DNA from: JAWKSY01 sp041402125
GTDB lineage: Bacteria > Planctomycetota > GCA-002687715 > DRQF01
DNA: 64,000 nt
Direction of reading: 5' to 3'
NCBI GenBank assembly: GCA_041402125.1
Contig: JAWKSY010000007.1
Span: 186,001 to 250,000, forward strand
Shown piece after piece: positions 1 through 8,072 of the stretch. Position 1 is the stretch's first letter, and every line of letters begins with the position of its first letter. The position numbers and the translations under genes are program-made. The notes beneath the pieces were generated by a model, which had not been told where the DNA came from, did not search any database, and saw only the letters and a list, made by a program, of their open reading frames with translations.

Positions 1-338
1 GGGGGCGGCGGATCCTCGGCGTCTTCCAGCCCCACCTCGAGGCGCGGACGCGACGGCACTTCCCCGGCTTCCTGAACGCGCTCGCCCTCCTCGACCGGGT
101 GATCGTCGTCCAGGACTACCACGTGGCGGGGCGTGACGGGGCCGGAGGCTACTCCGGCGCGCGCGAGATGGCGGCGACGATGCAGGCCCTCGGCGTCCTC
201 GACGTGCACCACGCGAGCTCGCCGGCCGACGCGGTCGAGCGGGCGGCGGCCCTGCGCGCGCCCGGCGACGTGATCCTCGTCATGGGCGCGGGCGACATCC
301 AGGAGACCGGGCGTGAGCTGGCGCGACGACTTCGCTGA
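1..338 (+). CDS. murC: UDP-N-acetylmuramate--L-alanine ligase, C-terminal end
   Basis: C-terminal part of the cytoplasmic ligase that adds L-alanine to UDP-MurNAc in peptidoglycan precursor synthesis. The frame is open from base 3 with no start in the window, so the gene begins upstream. Visible are a VFQPH motif near the edge, matching the conserved QPH at the beginning of the Mur ligase C-terminal domain, and a QDYHVAGRD stretch where the family has its D-x-Y-x-A-x-R pattern. The last 26 bases overlap murB, which suggests translational coupling. Assignment rests on these motifs plus the murB neighbour; most of the enzyme, including its ATP-binding domain, lies outside the window. Confidence 0.85.
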   Translation, partial: GRRILGVFQPHLEARTRRHFPGFLNALALLDRVIVVQDYHVAGRDGAGGYSGAREMAATMQALGVLDVHHASSPADAVERAAALRAPGDVILVMGAGDIQETGRELARRLR

Positions 339-1218
339 CATCCTCGACGCGGATCGGGATCTCGCGGAGTCGAGCTACTACCGCATCGGCGGCCGCGCGC
401 GCGCCTTCCTCGAGCCGCGCGACGCGGGCGAGACGGCCGCCCTCGTGGCGGCCCTCGCCCGCGCCGGCGAGCCCTGGCGGGTGCTGGGCGGGGGGGCGAA
501 CGTCCTGATGGACGACGCCGACCACGACGAGCCGATCGTCCACCCCTCGCGCCTGAGAGGCCGCGTGGAGGACGGGGAGCTCGTCCGCGTCGGAGCGGGA
601 GAGAGCTTCCCGCGCCTCGTCGCCGACGTCGCGCGCGAGGGACGCGAGGGGCTCGAGACCCTGGCCGGGATCCCCGGCCAGGTCGGCGGCATCTGCGCGA
701 TGAACGCGGGGGGGCGCCACGGCGAGTTCGCCGATCGCGTCGTGCGCGTCCAGGTCGCGACGACCGACGGCGAGCTGCGCTGGCTCGCGCGGGACGAGGT
801 CGGCTTCGGCTACCGGCACACCGATTTGCCGGCGGGCGTGGTCACCGCCGTCGAGCTCCGCCTGCCCTTCGCCTCGGACCCCGAGGCGGTGCGCGGTCGG
901 GCGGCGGAGATCCTCCGCCGGAAGAAGGAGACGCAGCCGCTCCGACTGCCCAGCAGCGGCTGCGTCTTCGCGAATCCCGAGGGCGGGAGCGCCGGTCGTC
1001 TGATCGACGAGCTGGGGCTGAAGGGGCGGCGCGTGGGCGACGCCGAGATCAGTCCGCTCCACGGCAACTTCATCGTCAACCTCGGCGCCGCCCGTTACGC
1101 CGAGGTCCTCGCGCTCATCGACGAGATCGAGGCCGAGGCGGCGAGCCGGCGTGGAATCGCGCTCCGCCGGGAGATCCGCGTCTGGCCGGCCTGGCGCCGG
1201 CCGGCGGAAATGTCCTGA
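313..1218 (+). CDS. murB: UDP-N-acetylenolpyruvoylglucosamine reductase
   Basis: 301-residue cytoplasmic flavoenzyme that reduces the enolpyruvyl group to make UDP-MurNAc. The N-terminal FAD-binding half shows YRIGGRARAF (about 22-31), VLGGGANVL (about 57-65) and GIPGQVGGICAMNAGG (about 118-133). The C-terminal half has the SSGCVFANP motif (about 213-221), whose serine or cysteine is the expected proton donor, and a late HGNFIVN motif. Length and motif order fit the shorter type II MurB. GTG at 313 was chosen because it precedes the first conserved block and overlaps the end of murC. No strong ribosome binding site is visible, in keeping with coupling to murC. No ddl follows, unlike in the classical division cluster. 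Confidence 0.95.
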   Translation: MSWRDDFADILDADRDLAESSYYRIGGRARAFLEPRDAGETAALVAALARAGEPWRVLGGGANVLMDDADHDEPIVHPSRLRGRVEDGELVRVGAGESFPRLVADVAREGREGLETLAGIPGQVGGICAMNAGGRHGEFADRVVRVQVATTDGELRWLARDEVGFGYRHTDLPAGVVTAVELRLPFASDPEAVRGRAAEILRRKKETQPLRLPSSGCVFANPEGGSAGRLIDELGLKGRRVGDAEISPLHGNFIVNLGAARYAEVLALIDEIEAEAASRRGIALRREIRVWPAWRRPAEMS

Positions 1219-1608
1219 TGCGCCGCGCGCGCCCCGACGCTCCGAGCGACGGGAAGGCGCGCGGTCTTGAAGTCCTCGGCGGAACGGGAGTTCCGGCGGG
1301 GTCGGAGGGGGCGGGAGCCGCCTCCGGGGGGAGGGGAGGTCCGCGTGGCGGGCCGCCGGACCCCAAGGGGTGGGGGATGGTTGTCCCCGAGACCCCCTAA
1401 TCTTCGCAGGTCCGGTGGCCCCAGGGGGGTGCCGCGAAGCCCGGGAACGGCCCCCTCCGGTCGCCCCGATCCACGCTTCCGCGGACGAGCCCGTCCGGAC
1501 CGGCGCCTGCGGGGAGCCTGCCCTCAATGGGCGAGTGAAGGTGCGGTTCGCCGCGATGTTCGGCCTCCTTCTCGGCCGCGCGGTGGATCCGAAACGAAAG
1601 GAGTGGCC
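1219..1608. other. intergenic region after murB
   Basis: A 390-base stretch without a convincing gene; short open frames here have no recognisable domain or start signal. It is G-run rich (several runs of five or six G). A possible -10 box TAATCT lies at 1398-1403 without a good -35 partner. A clear ribosome binding site AAAGGAG at 1597-1603 belongs to the next gene. Confidence 0.4.
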
Positions 1609-1851
1609 ATGGACGCTGGCAAGTACATCGATCGTCGTCTCCATCCCGTTCGCGTCGCGATCGGTCTGATCAACCACGAGCTCGAGCTGGCGGGCAACGA
1701 GCCCGTCGTCACCATCGACAAGGAGGTCCTGCGCTCCATCGTCGAGACGACCCAGCTCTTCGTCGAGGACTTCGATCGGACCTACGGGAAGATGAAGGAG
1801 AAGACGGGCAAGCACTTCATCAACTCCGCCGCCTCCACCAAGGTCGGCTGA
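1609..1851 (+). CDS. small conserved-looking protein of unknown function
   Basis: 80-residue protein, not recognised. It has one of the strongest ribosome binding sites in the window (AAAGGAG, five bases before ATG) and its own long upstream region, so it is probably real and well expressed. The sequence is charged and likely helical: a basic N-terminus (KYIDRRLHPVRV), an amphipathic middle (LINHELELAG) and an acidic then lysine-rich tail (DFDRTYGKMKEKTGK). There is no signal peptide, membrane segment or cysteine, so a small cytoplasmic, perhaps nucleic-acid- or protein-binding, helical protein is plausible. It sits between murB and the ftsQ-like gene and is followed by a strong hairpin. Confidence 0.7.
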   Translation: MDAGKYIDRRLHPVRVAIGLINHELELAGNEPVVTIDKEVLRSIVETTQLFVEDFDRTYGKMKEKTGKHFINSAASTKVG

Positions 1852-1989
1852 GTCTCGCGAGGGGAAGACCTCTCGCCCTGACGAACCCCCCGATGTCCGG
1901 CCGCGGAGAGCGGCCCGGGACCAACGCGGCGAGGCGCCGCGAGGATCCCCCAGATGCGAGCCCTCCGTCGCGTCACTCTCCGAGGATCG

Positions 1990-2041
1990 GAACGGCCTCG
2001 CTCCCCGCCCGTCCGCGACGGGCCCGGTGGCGAGGCCGTTC
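1990..2041 (+). terminator. strong hairpin after the 80-residue gene
   Basis: A perfect 12-base inverted repeat (GAACGGCCTCGC at 1990-2001 against 2030-2041) encloses an inner 6-base stem CCCGTC/GACGGG (2008-2013, 2017-2022). A TCCTTTCC stretch follows. It probably ends the transcript of the small gene; there is no true T-run, so its action could also be as an mRNA-stabilising hairpin. Confidence 0.55.
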
Positions 2042-2096
2042 TCCTTTCCGCGCCGCGCCAAAGCGGCTCACCCCTGCTTCCGCCGCGAGCCCGTGG

Positions 2097-2108
2097 TAGG
2101 ATCGGGCC
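2097..2108 (+). promoter_or_regulatory. leaderless promoter of the ftsQ-like gene
   Basis: A -10 box TAGGAT (2097-2102) is followed by exactly six bases and then ATG at 2109, which places the expected +1 on the start codon. No ribosome binding site is present. The same spacing recurs at 17025, 22434 and 46530. The -35 region is weak. Confidence 0.5.
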
Positions 2109-3032
2109 ATGATCGGGGGGGAAAACGAAGGTCTGTCGGACGCTCCGCGTCCCGAGCTGGCCCGGGTCTTCATGGCCCTGGTGCTGCTGCCGCTCCTCGT
2201 CTCCTCGATGGTCTATCTCGGGGAGTCGGTCGAGGTCTCGGCGCGCTACACCGTCGACCTCTCCGCCGTCGAGTGCAATGCGCCGCCGCCGGGCCCCGCG
2301 GCGGCGATCGCCGCGCGCGATCTCGTGCGGATGCCCCTCGGTGAACTCGAGCGCAGCCTCTTCGACCCCGACCTCGGCTTCGCGGTGCGGCAGGTCTTCG
2401 AGGCGAGCCCCTGGGTGCGCGAGGTCGTCTCGGTGAAGCGCGTCTTCCGCGGTCTCGAGATCGAGCTCGACTACCGCATGCCCTACGCCGCGATCGAGCG
2501 CGAGGGCGCCTACCTCTTCGCGGATTCGGAGGGGAACATCCTCCCCGTGACGAGTCCCCGCCCCGTGCTCCCCGGTCCCGTCATCACGGTGACGGGCGTC
2601 GAGGGCGAACCGACCAGCGATGCGCCCATCGACGGCCTGTGGTTCGCGGACGCGGTGCGCGAGGGCGTCGCCGTCCTCCGCGAGCTGCACGCCCGCGCCG
2701 ACCACCCGGTCTTCCAGGAGGTCGGCATCCGCGCCATCGACGTCGCCAACTTCCGCCAGCGCGTCGATCGCGCCGCGAGCGAGGTGCTCCTCGTGACCAA
2801 TCGCAACTGGAGCGACGAGGCCCGGGGGATCGTCGGGCGGCCGGTCTACGTGCGCTGGGAGCGGAGCGGCAGCACCTCCTCGGTCGAGGCCCAGCTCGAG
2901 GTCGGGCGCAAGCTCGACAACCTCCTCGCCGCCCATCGTCTCCGGCCGGGCTTCGATCGCGTCGGCATGATCGACATCCGCTGGGAGGATCCGATCTACC
3001 GGACGATCGACGCCCTCGTCGTCCGGCGCTGA
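2109..3032 (+). CDS. ftsQ: FtsQ/DivIB-like cell division protein
   Basis: 307-residue bitopic membrane protein. After a short cytoplasmic tail there is one membrane segment (about 20-40, FMALVLLPLLVSSMVYLG), then a periplasmic part. Residues about 95-130 (VRQVFEASPWVREVVSVKR, then LEIELDYRMPYAAIE) match the POTRA/FtsQ pattern in which a P-W-V stretch leads into a strand and an R-x-P-x-A motif. FtsQ links FtsB/FtsL to the division septum. Position downstream of murC-murB is the classical place for ftsQ. Sequence is divergent outside the POTRA part, so the call depends on topology, the POTRA motif and context. Its start follows a -10 box by six bases. Confidence 0.65.
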   Translation: MIGGENEGLSDAPRPELARVFMALVLLPLLVSSMVYLGESVEVSARYTVDLSAVECNAPPPGPAAAIAARDLVRMPLGELERSLFDPDLGFAVRQVFEASPWVREVVSVKRVFRGLEIELDYRMPYAAIEREGAYLFADSEGNILPVTSPRPVLPGPVITVTGVEGEPTSDAPIDGLWFADAVREGVAVLRELHARADHPVFQEVGIRAIDVANFRQRVDRAASEVLLVTNRNWSDEARGIVGRPVYVRWERSGSTSSVEAQLEVGRKLDNLLAAHRLRPGFDRVGMIDIRWEDPIYRTIDALVVRR

Positions 3033-3085
3033 TCCCCGACCCGGATCTCCGAACCGCCGGGGTCGCGAGCCGGGCGTGATCGTGT

Positions 3086-3099
3086 TACCGTCCGGGCGC
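3086..3099 (+). promoter_or_regulatory. near-leaderless promoter
   Basis: A -10-like TACCGT (3086-3091) lies eight bases before ATG 3100, giving a predicted leader of about two bases. No ribosome binding site is visible. Confidence 0.35.
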
Positions 3100-5348
3100 A
3101 TGGAAGAGCGGACGCGACGCGACATCCCCCTCGTGAACCGGCGGATCAGCTGGATGATCTTCGCCTACGCGATGGTCAGCTTCCTGGCGTCGGTACTCCC
3201 GCTCCTCCCGGGCATCCAGGATCGGATCCCCCTGCCGCTCTTCGACCGCGGCGGCGCCATCGCGCTGCACGCCGGGGCGACCCTGGCCTTCATGGCGTTC
3301 CTCGTGCCGCTCTTCGTCCCGCCGCCCGATCGGGGCGGGTCGCTCGGGGCCTGGTGGTTCGTCGGCGGGATGATGCTCGCCTTCGCCGGCGTGCCGCTCT
3401 ACACCCTCGCCTTCATCGCCGGGGTGGCGCGCGACGCCATGATCGAGATCCTCCTCTGGATCGGCGTGGTGCAGAGCGCGGTGCTCCTGCTCCTGCACCT
3501 CGGACGGCACCGCCGGCCGGGATGGGTCGTCCTCCTCGCGTTCACGGTCCTCGTGCTGCTGCCGACCTCCGACTGGATGTCCGGTGTCGCGGGCGCCCGC
3601 GAGGCGCGCTTCGCGGCGCTGCCCGGCGCGCGCGTCCTCGCGCTGAGTCTCGATCACGCCCCGGCGCGCCTCGGACCGGCGCTGCTCGCGCTCCTCGCCG
3701 TCTGGGTGCCCGTCGTCGCGCTCGGCCTCCGCCGTCGGAAGGTCGCGACGGTCCTCGGGATCGTCCTCGCGCTCGCGCTCGTCGGCGCCGGGCCCGCGAC
3801 GGGACCGGGCGTGGGAGCGGCGACGGCGCCGGTGGCGTCGGTCGCCGCATCGGGGGCGCCGGAGTGGATCGCGCCGACCCCCGACCTCTTCGTGCCCGGC
3901 CGCGCCTTCCCGATCCGAATCGAGATCCCGCGCGGGGCGGACGGCATCGAGCTCCACGTGGCCGACCGGGAGGTCTGGCACTGGGCCGGCCGCGAGGGCG
4001 AGCGTCGCTGGTTCCATCCTCGCCTCACCTCCGCGGGCGAGACCCTCCGCATCGTGGCTCGCGGCGGCGCGACCGAGCTCCGACCGGGCGAGCTCCCGGC
4101 CACCCGCGTCCTCGTGCTCGCCGTCGACATCGACCCCGAGCGCGATCTCGGCGAGGCGATGCGCCGAACCGGGGCGACGGTCCGGGTCATCGCGTCCGAG
4201 GGCTTCCCGACGCGGCGGCGGGTTTCGATCCCTTCTCGCTCGTCGTCGCTCCGGCCGCGGTCTGGGGACGTCTCGAGGCCGCGACGCGCCGCGCGCTCGA
4301 GGACTGGGTCGCCGGCGGCGGCCGCGTCGTCTGCTCGGCGCCGACGAGACGATCGCCGGGCGCGCGCTCGGCGCCGGCGCGATCGAATCACCCGGGGCGG
4401 CGAGGCTCGAGAGCTTCGGGCGCCTCGAGAGCCGCCGCGGACCGGTCTTCGAGGCCGGGCTCTTCGACCACTTCGCGCGACCGGACTGGGATCGCGTCGA
4501 CCTCTCGGCGCTGCTCCTCTTCCTGGCCGTCCACCACCTCGTCTTCCTCGGGATCTTCCTCCTCCCGCTCGCCTACGACGCCCGCAAGAGCCTCGGGGTC
4601 TACCTCGTCTCCGTCGGCTTCGTCCTCGCGCTCGTCGTCGTCGGCAGCTACTTCGCCCTGACCCGGCGGCTCCTGCCCGCGTCCCAGGTGCTGCAACAGG
4701 ACGTGGTCGTGGCGCGCTACCTCCGGGACGGGAGAGGGCGCGCGCCTGGCCGTCGAGGAGATCGTCTGCTTCGCGAGCTTCAACGCCGCGCCGGCGCGCA
4801 TCGCGCTCGAGGACGCGGCGGGAGTCGCGCCGATCTACGCCGCGCCGCGCCCGGGACTCGGTCGCGTCGAGCTCGCCGAGCGCGGTTCGGGCCTGGTGCT
4901 CCCCGATCTCCCCCTCGATCGTTTCGCGAGGAAACAGCTCCTCTCCTTCCGCCGCGTCGTCGACGTCCCCTTCGAGATCGCGATCGAGGGCGACCGGATC
5001 GACCTCCGGCCGCGCCCGGCCGCGGGCGATCCGCTGGGTTTCTCGCTCGGCCGGCGCCGGGGAGCCTTCGTGCGCCGGTCCGGCCGACTGTACGGGGTCG
5101 ACGACGAGGGCAGCGCGCTCCGCATCCGTCCCGAGCCGCTCGCCCGGGCCTGGGAGGAGATCCTGGGGGGCGCCCCCTCCCGCGGCGGCGAGATCCCGCT
5201 CCTCCAGGATCTGATGGTGCGGGCCGCGCCCGTCGACCGGGATCTCCTCGTGGTGCTCTACGAGGGCCTCCGCCCCCGCCACCGGGACGAAAGCTACCTC
5301 GATCGGCGCGAAATCCTGCAGCTCCTGGTCGTCCCCCTCGGGGGCTGA
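3100..5348 (+). CDS. multi-pass membrane protein with GATase1-like middle part (frame breaks)
   Basis: Large membrane protein of roughly 750 residues, function not recognised. The first 240 residues hold about seven hydrophobic segments, then comes a soluble part. A stretch near codon 370-410 (DPFSLVVAPAAVWGRLEAA, then WVAGGGRVV) resembles the flavodoxin/GATase1-like folds found in bacterial membrane proteins near gliding or aerotolerance loci. Two more membrane segments follow (LLLFLAVHHLVFLGIFLLPL and VYLVSVGFVLALVVVGSYF), then a soluble tail ending LLVVPLGG. The frame breaks near 4205, 4335 and 4735. The first is repaired by one extra C in a CCC run, so sequencing error is more likely than decay. 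It may belong with the upstream wall genes, but this is not shown. Confidence 0.55.
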
Positions 5349-5377
5349 TCGGCGACCGAGAGGTGTCGTAAGTCATT

Positions 5378-5429
5378 GTCCTGAAATGGCCTGAGTCGTC
5401 TCGTGGGACGGCGTCGGACATTTCGGGAC
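5378..5429. repeat. imperfect inverted repeat upstream of rplM
   Basis: Arms GTCCTGAAATG (5378-5388) and CATTTCGGGAC (5419-5429) pair at 10 of 11 positions. The flanks carry further GGGAC/GGACA words (5405-5440). It could be a REP-like palindromic element or the terminator of the preceding gene. Confidence 0.4.
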
Positions 5430-5445
5430 GGTGGGGGACAGCGTC

Positions 5446-5473
5446 TTGATGGCGGGGGTGCCCCTGCTATCAT
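5446..5473 (+). promoter_or_regulatory. sigma70-type promoter of rplM-rpsI
   Basis: TTGATG (5446-5451), a 16-base spacer, then TATCAT (5468-5473), preceded by TGC as in an extended -10. The predicted start near 5480 gives a leader of about 55 bases to rplM. Confidence 0.7.
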
Positions 5474-5534
5474 CTGCGCCCCGACTGCAGCCTCCGGCCG
5501 CGGTCGGAAATCCCTTTCGATCCGGAGTTTGTCC

Positions 5535-5966
5535 ATGAAGTCCTTCATGGCGAAGAGCGGCAGCCACGTGCGCGAGTGGGTCCTGGTGGACGCCACGGAC
5601 AAGGTGCTTGGTCGCATGGCCGCCGAGATTGCCCAGGTCCTGATGGGCAAGCACAAGCCGACCTACACCCCCGGCGTCGACGCCGGCGACTTCGTCGTCG
5701 TCACGAACGCGGCCAAGGTCCGCGTCACCGGGCGCAAGGCGGAGCAGAAGGTCTACCGCTACCACACGGGGTGGATCGGTGGCCTCAAGGAGATCACCTT
5801 CCGTCGCATGATGGACGAGAACCCCGAGCGCGTGATCGAGCTCGCGGTGCGTCGCATGCTGCCGAAGAACAAGCTGGGCCGTCACCTGTACTCGAAGCTG
5901 AAGGTGTACGCCGGGGCCGAGCACCCGCACGCCGCGCAGTTTCCGAAGTCCGGTCAGGTGAGCTGA
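5535..5966 (+). CDS. rplM: 50S ribosomal protein L13
   Basis: 143 residues, the normal bacterial length. L13 is an early assembly protein of the large subunit that binds 23S rRNA. Typical blocks are VREWVLVDATDKVLGRMA (about 11-28), GKHKPTYTPGVDAGD, KVRVTGRKAEQKVYRYHTG and the AVRRMLPKNKLGR motif, all in the family order, followed by LKVYAGAEHPHAAQ. ATG 5535 is preferred over the in-frame ATG at 5547 because GGAG at 5524-5527 sits seven bases upstream of it. It forms a two-gene operon with rpsI, 13 bases downstream, as in most bacteria. Confidence 0.97.
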   Translation: MKSFMAKSGSHVREWVLVDATDKVLGRMAAEIAQVLMGKHKPTYTPGVDAGDFVVVTNAAKVRVTGRKAEQKVYRYHTGWIGGLKEITFRRMMDENPERVIELAVRRMLPKNKLGRHLYSKLKVYAGAEHPHAAQFPKSGQVS

Positions 5967-5979
5967 GGAGTACCCACGA

Positions 5980-6378
5980 GTGGCCGTCGACAAGACCTTC
6001 ATCTGGGGAACCGGTCGCCGCAAGTCCGCCATCGCGCGGGTGCGCATCAAGCCGGGCACCGGCACCTTCCACATCAACTCGCGTGAGATCGCGAGCTACT
6101 TCCCGCGGATCGACCACCAGGTCGAGGCCGCGAGCCCGCTCCGCGACACCGACGGTCTGAAGCGTTTCGACGTCTTCGTCAACGTCGGCGGCGGCGGCAA
6201 GAGCGGTCAGGCCGGCGCGGTGCGCATGGGCCTCGCCCGCGCCCTCTGCAAGGTCGACGAGCGCTACGTCGGCGAGCTTCGCGCCAACGGTCACACGACC
6301 CGCGACGCTCGCATGAAGGAGCGCAAGAAGTACGGTCTCCGCGGAGCCCGTCGCGCCTTCCAGTTCTCGAAGCGCTGA
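5980..6378 (+). CDS. rpsI: 30S ribosomal protein S9
   Basis: 132 residues. S9 binds 16S rRNA in the head of the small subunit, and its C-terminal tail contacts P-site tRNA. The tail ends in the diagnostic QFSKR. Other family marks are GTGRRKSAIARVR (about 10-22), the glycine-rich NVGGGGKSGQAGA (about 68-80) and DARMKERKKYGLRGARRAFQ. GTG 5980 is the start, with GAGGAG at 5965-5970 as the ribosome binding site, overlapping the rplM stop. Expressed from the rplM promoter. Confidence 0.97.
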   Translation: MAVDKTFIWGTGRRKSAIARVRIKPGTGTFHINSREIASYFPRIDHQVEAASPLRDTDGLKRFDVFVNVGGGGKSGQAGAVRMGLARALCKVDERYVGELRANGHTTRDARMKERKKYGLRGARRAFQFSKR

Positions 6379-6407
6379 TCCCGACCGGATCGACGACTTC
6401 GCGCCGG

Positions 6408-6442
6408 ACGCGCCGGTCGCCCCTCGGGGGCGGCCGGCGCGT
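6408..6442 (+). terminator. terminator of rplM-rpsI
   Basis: Arms ACGCGCCGGTCGCCC (6408-6422) and 6428-6442 pair over 15 bases with one G-T wobble around a five-base loop CTCGG. TCGCATTT follows. It lies between rpsI and the convergent comEC end and may work in both directions. Confidence 0.7.
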
Positions 6443-6512
6443 TCGCATTTCCGGAACCTTCCGCGCCGGGGCGGCCGGGGATCGGGATCGGGTCGGCCTC
6501 CCGCGAGCCAGG

Positions 6513-7967
6513 TCACGAGCGCGGCCGCGAGGTGGAGCGCGAGCAGCTCGGCCAGGCGTCGCCGCCGCGACGCAGGCGCGGCCCGTTGAAACGCAGGGCG
6601 CAGACGAGCGCGCCGGCGGCCAGGAAGAGCGGGCCGGCGCCTCCTTGCCGCGCCCCCTCGAGAGCGGCGCCCGGCGTCGCGGCGAGGATCGCCACGAGCC
6701 GGTCGAGGAGGGCGCCGCTCGCGGTGAGGAGCGGGGCGGCCGCGGGGAAGATCGCGGTCGCGAAGGCGGCGGCGATCGCCGCCGTCACCGGCAGCGCGAG
6801 GACCACGCCCGCGACCGGCGCCGCCGGCACGAAGGAGCCGAAGCAGCCCAGCGTGGCCGGGGCGGCGCCGAGGGTCGCGCCGAGTCCGACCGCGAGCCCC
6901 TCGCCCGCCCGATGCGCGAGGAGCGCAGCGGCCCGCGCGGCCCCGGGCCTCCGCGAAGACCCGATCGACGGGATCCGGCCGGACCGCGGCGACGCCGAGC
7001 CAGAGCAGGCCGCCGAGGGCGCTGAAGGAGAGCAGGAAGCTCGGGTCGCGCGCCAGCGTCGGATCGGCGAGGAGGGCGATCGCCGCGGCGAGGATCAGGC
7101 CCCGCCCGGCGGCGGCGCGCAACGCCCGAAGCGGGCCGCGCCCCACCAGTAGAGAGCGGCGGCCAGCGCGCGGAGCACGGGCGGCGCCGCGCCCGCGAGG
7201 AGCGCGTAGGCGGCCATCGCGACCAGCGAGGTCCCGTCGCGTCGGCGGGCGAACGGGCCCGGCAGCGGGGCGCTCCGCACGAGCAACGCCACGAGTCCGA
7301 GGTGGAGCCCGCTGACCGCGAAGAAGTGCGAGGCGCCCGCGCGCCGGATCCGCGCCGCGAGGCCGCGGTCGGTGATGCGTTCGCCGAGGAGGAGCGCCCG
7401 TCCGTGCGGACCGGCCGCTCCGGCGCGATCGAGCCGCTGCCCGAGCCGCTTGCGGACGTGGGCGAGGGCCCGGGAAGGGGCGGCGCCGGGCCCCGACCGG
7501 GCCCGCCAGCTTCCGACCGTGAGACGGAGACCGCGCCCCCGCGGCGCGAGGAAGCCCCGGATCGCGACGGGCAGACCGCGGGGCGGTGCCTCCCCGGCGA
7601 AGATCGCGGTGAGGGGCGGCAGCGGGCGGTCGATCGGCTCGCGGAGCCGGACGCCCGTGAGGCGCATCGGCGCGGGTCCGTGACCGCGGCGGGGAGGAGG
7701 CAGCATGCGGTCGACCTCCGCCTCGAGCGTCACGAGCGCGCCGCGGAAGGCGCTCGCGTCGGGGCGGGCGGGAGCGGTCGCGCGTAGAGGAGTCCGCCCG
7801 CGAAGGCGAGCAAGACGACGAAGACGCGTCCGCGGAGCTCCGGTCTCAGGGGCCGCACCCACGCCGCGAACTGCGCCGCGAGCGCCGCCGCGGCCGCTCG
7901 GGACGCGGGGTCCGGCAACCGAGGGACCGGCCAGCGCCCCGAGGATGAATCCGACCGCGACGACCAT
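6513..7967 (-). CDS. comEC: ComEC/Rec2-like DNA uptake channel (frame breaks)
   Basis: Inner-membrane protein related to ComEC, the channel that brings single-stranded DNA into the cytoplasm. The diagnostic block is ALLLGERITD followed by GASHFFAVSGLHLGLVALL, matching the Competence domain G-x-x-H-x-x-A-x-S-G-x-H motif. Downstream hydrophobic pieces (LILAAAIALLADPTLARDP, then APVAGVVLALPVTAAIAAAF) continue the same domain. The frame changes about four times (near 7918, 7770, 7130 and 6930); all pieces are collinear, so base errors are likely. The assembled product is about 480 residues and has no metallo-beta-lactamase domain at its C-terminus, which full-length ComEC usually has. The ATG at 7967 follows GGGAGG. 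Last gene of a minus-strand group after the kinase. Confidence 0.65.
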
Positions 7968-8072
7968 CGAGGCCTCCCTCCCGAAGGAAGACGGCGCCGG
8001 CGACGACGGGTGACGGGGAACCTCCGGCGGGACCGCGGTCGGTCGGGGTCGCGACGCGGCGAGCGGCGAGGA

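Noticed and set aside
1219..1608. Possible tRNA or small RNA in the murB downstream gap
   Set aside because: No cloverleaf, T-loop GGTTCRA motif or clear promoter-terminator pair could be found by eye.
5349..5534. A longer L13 protein starting at the GTG near 5403
   Set aside because: The promoter -10 box at 5468-5473 lies inside that extension, and ATG 5535 with GGAG gives the normal L13 length.
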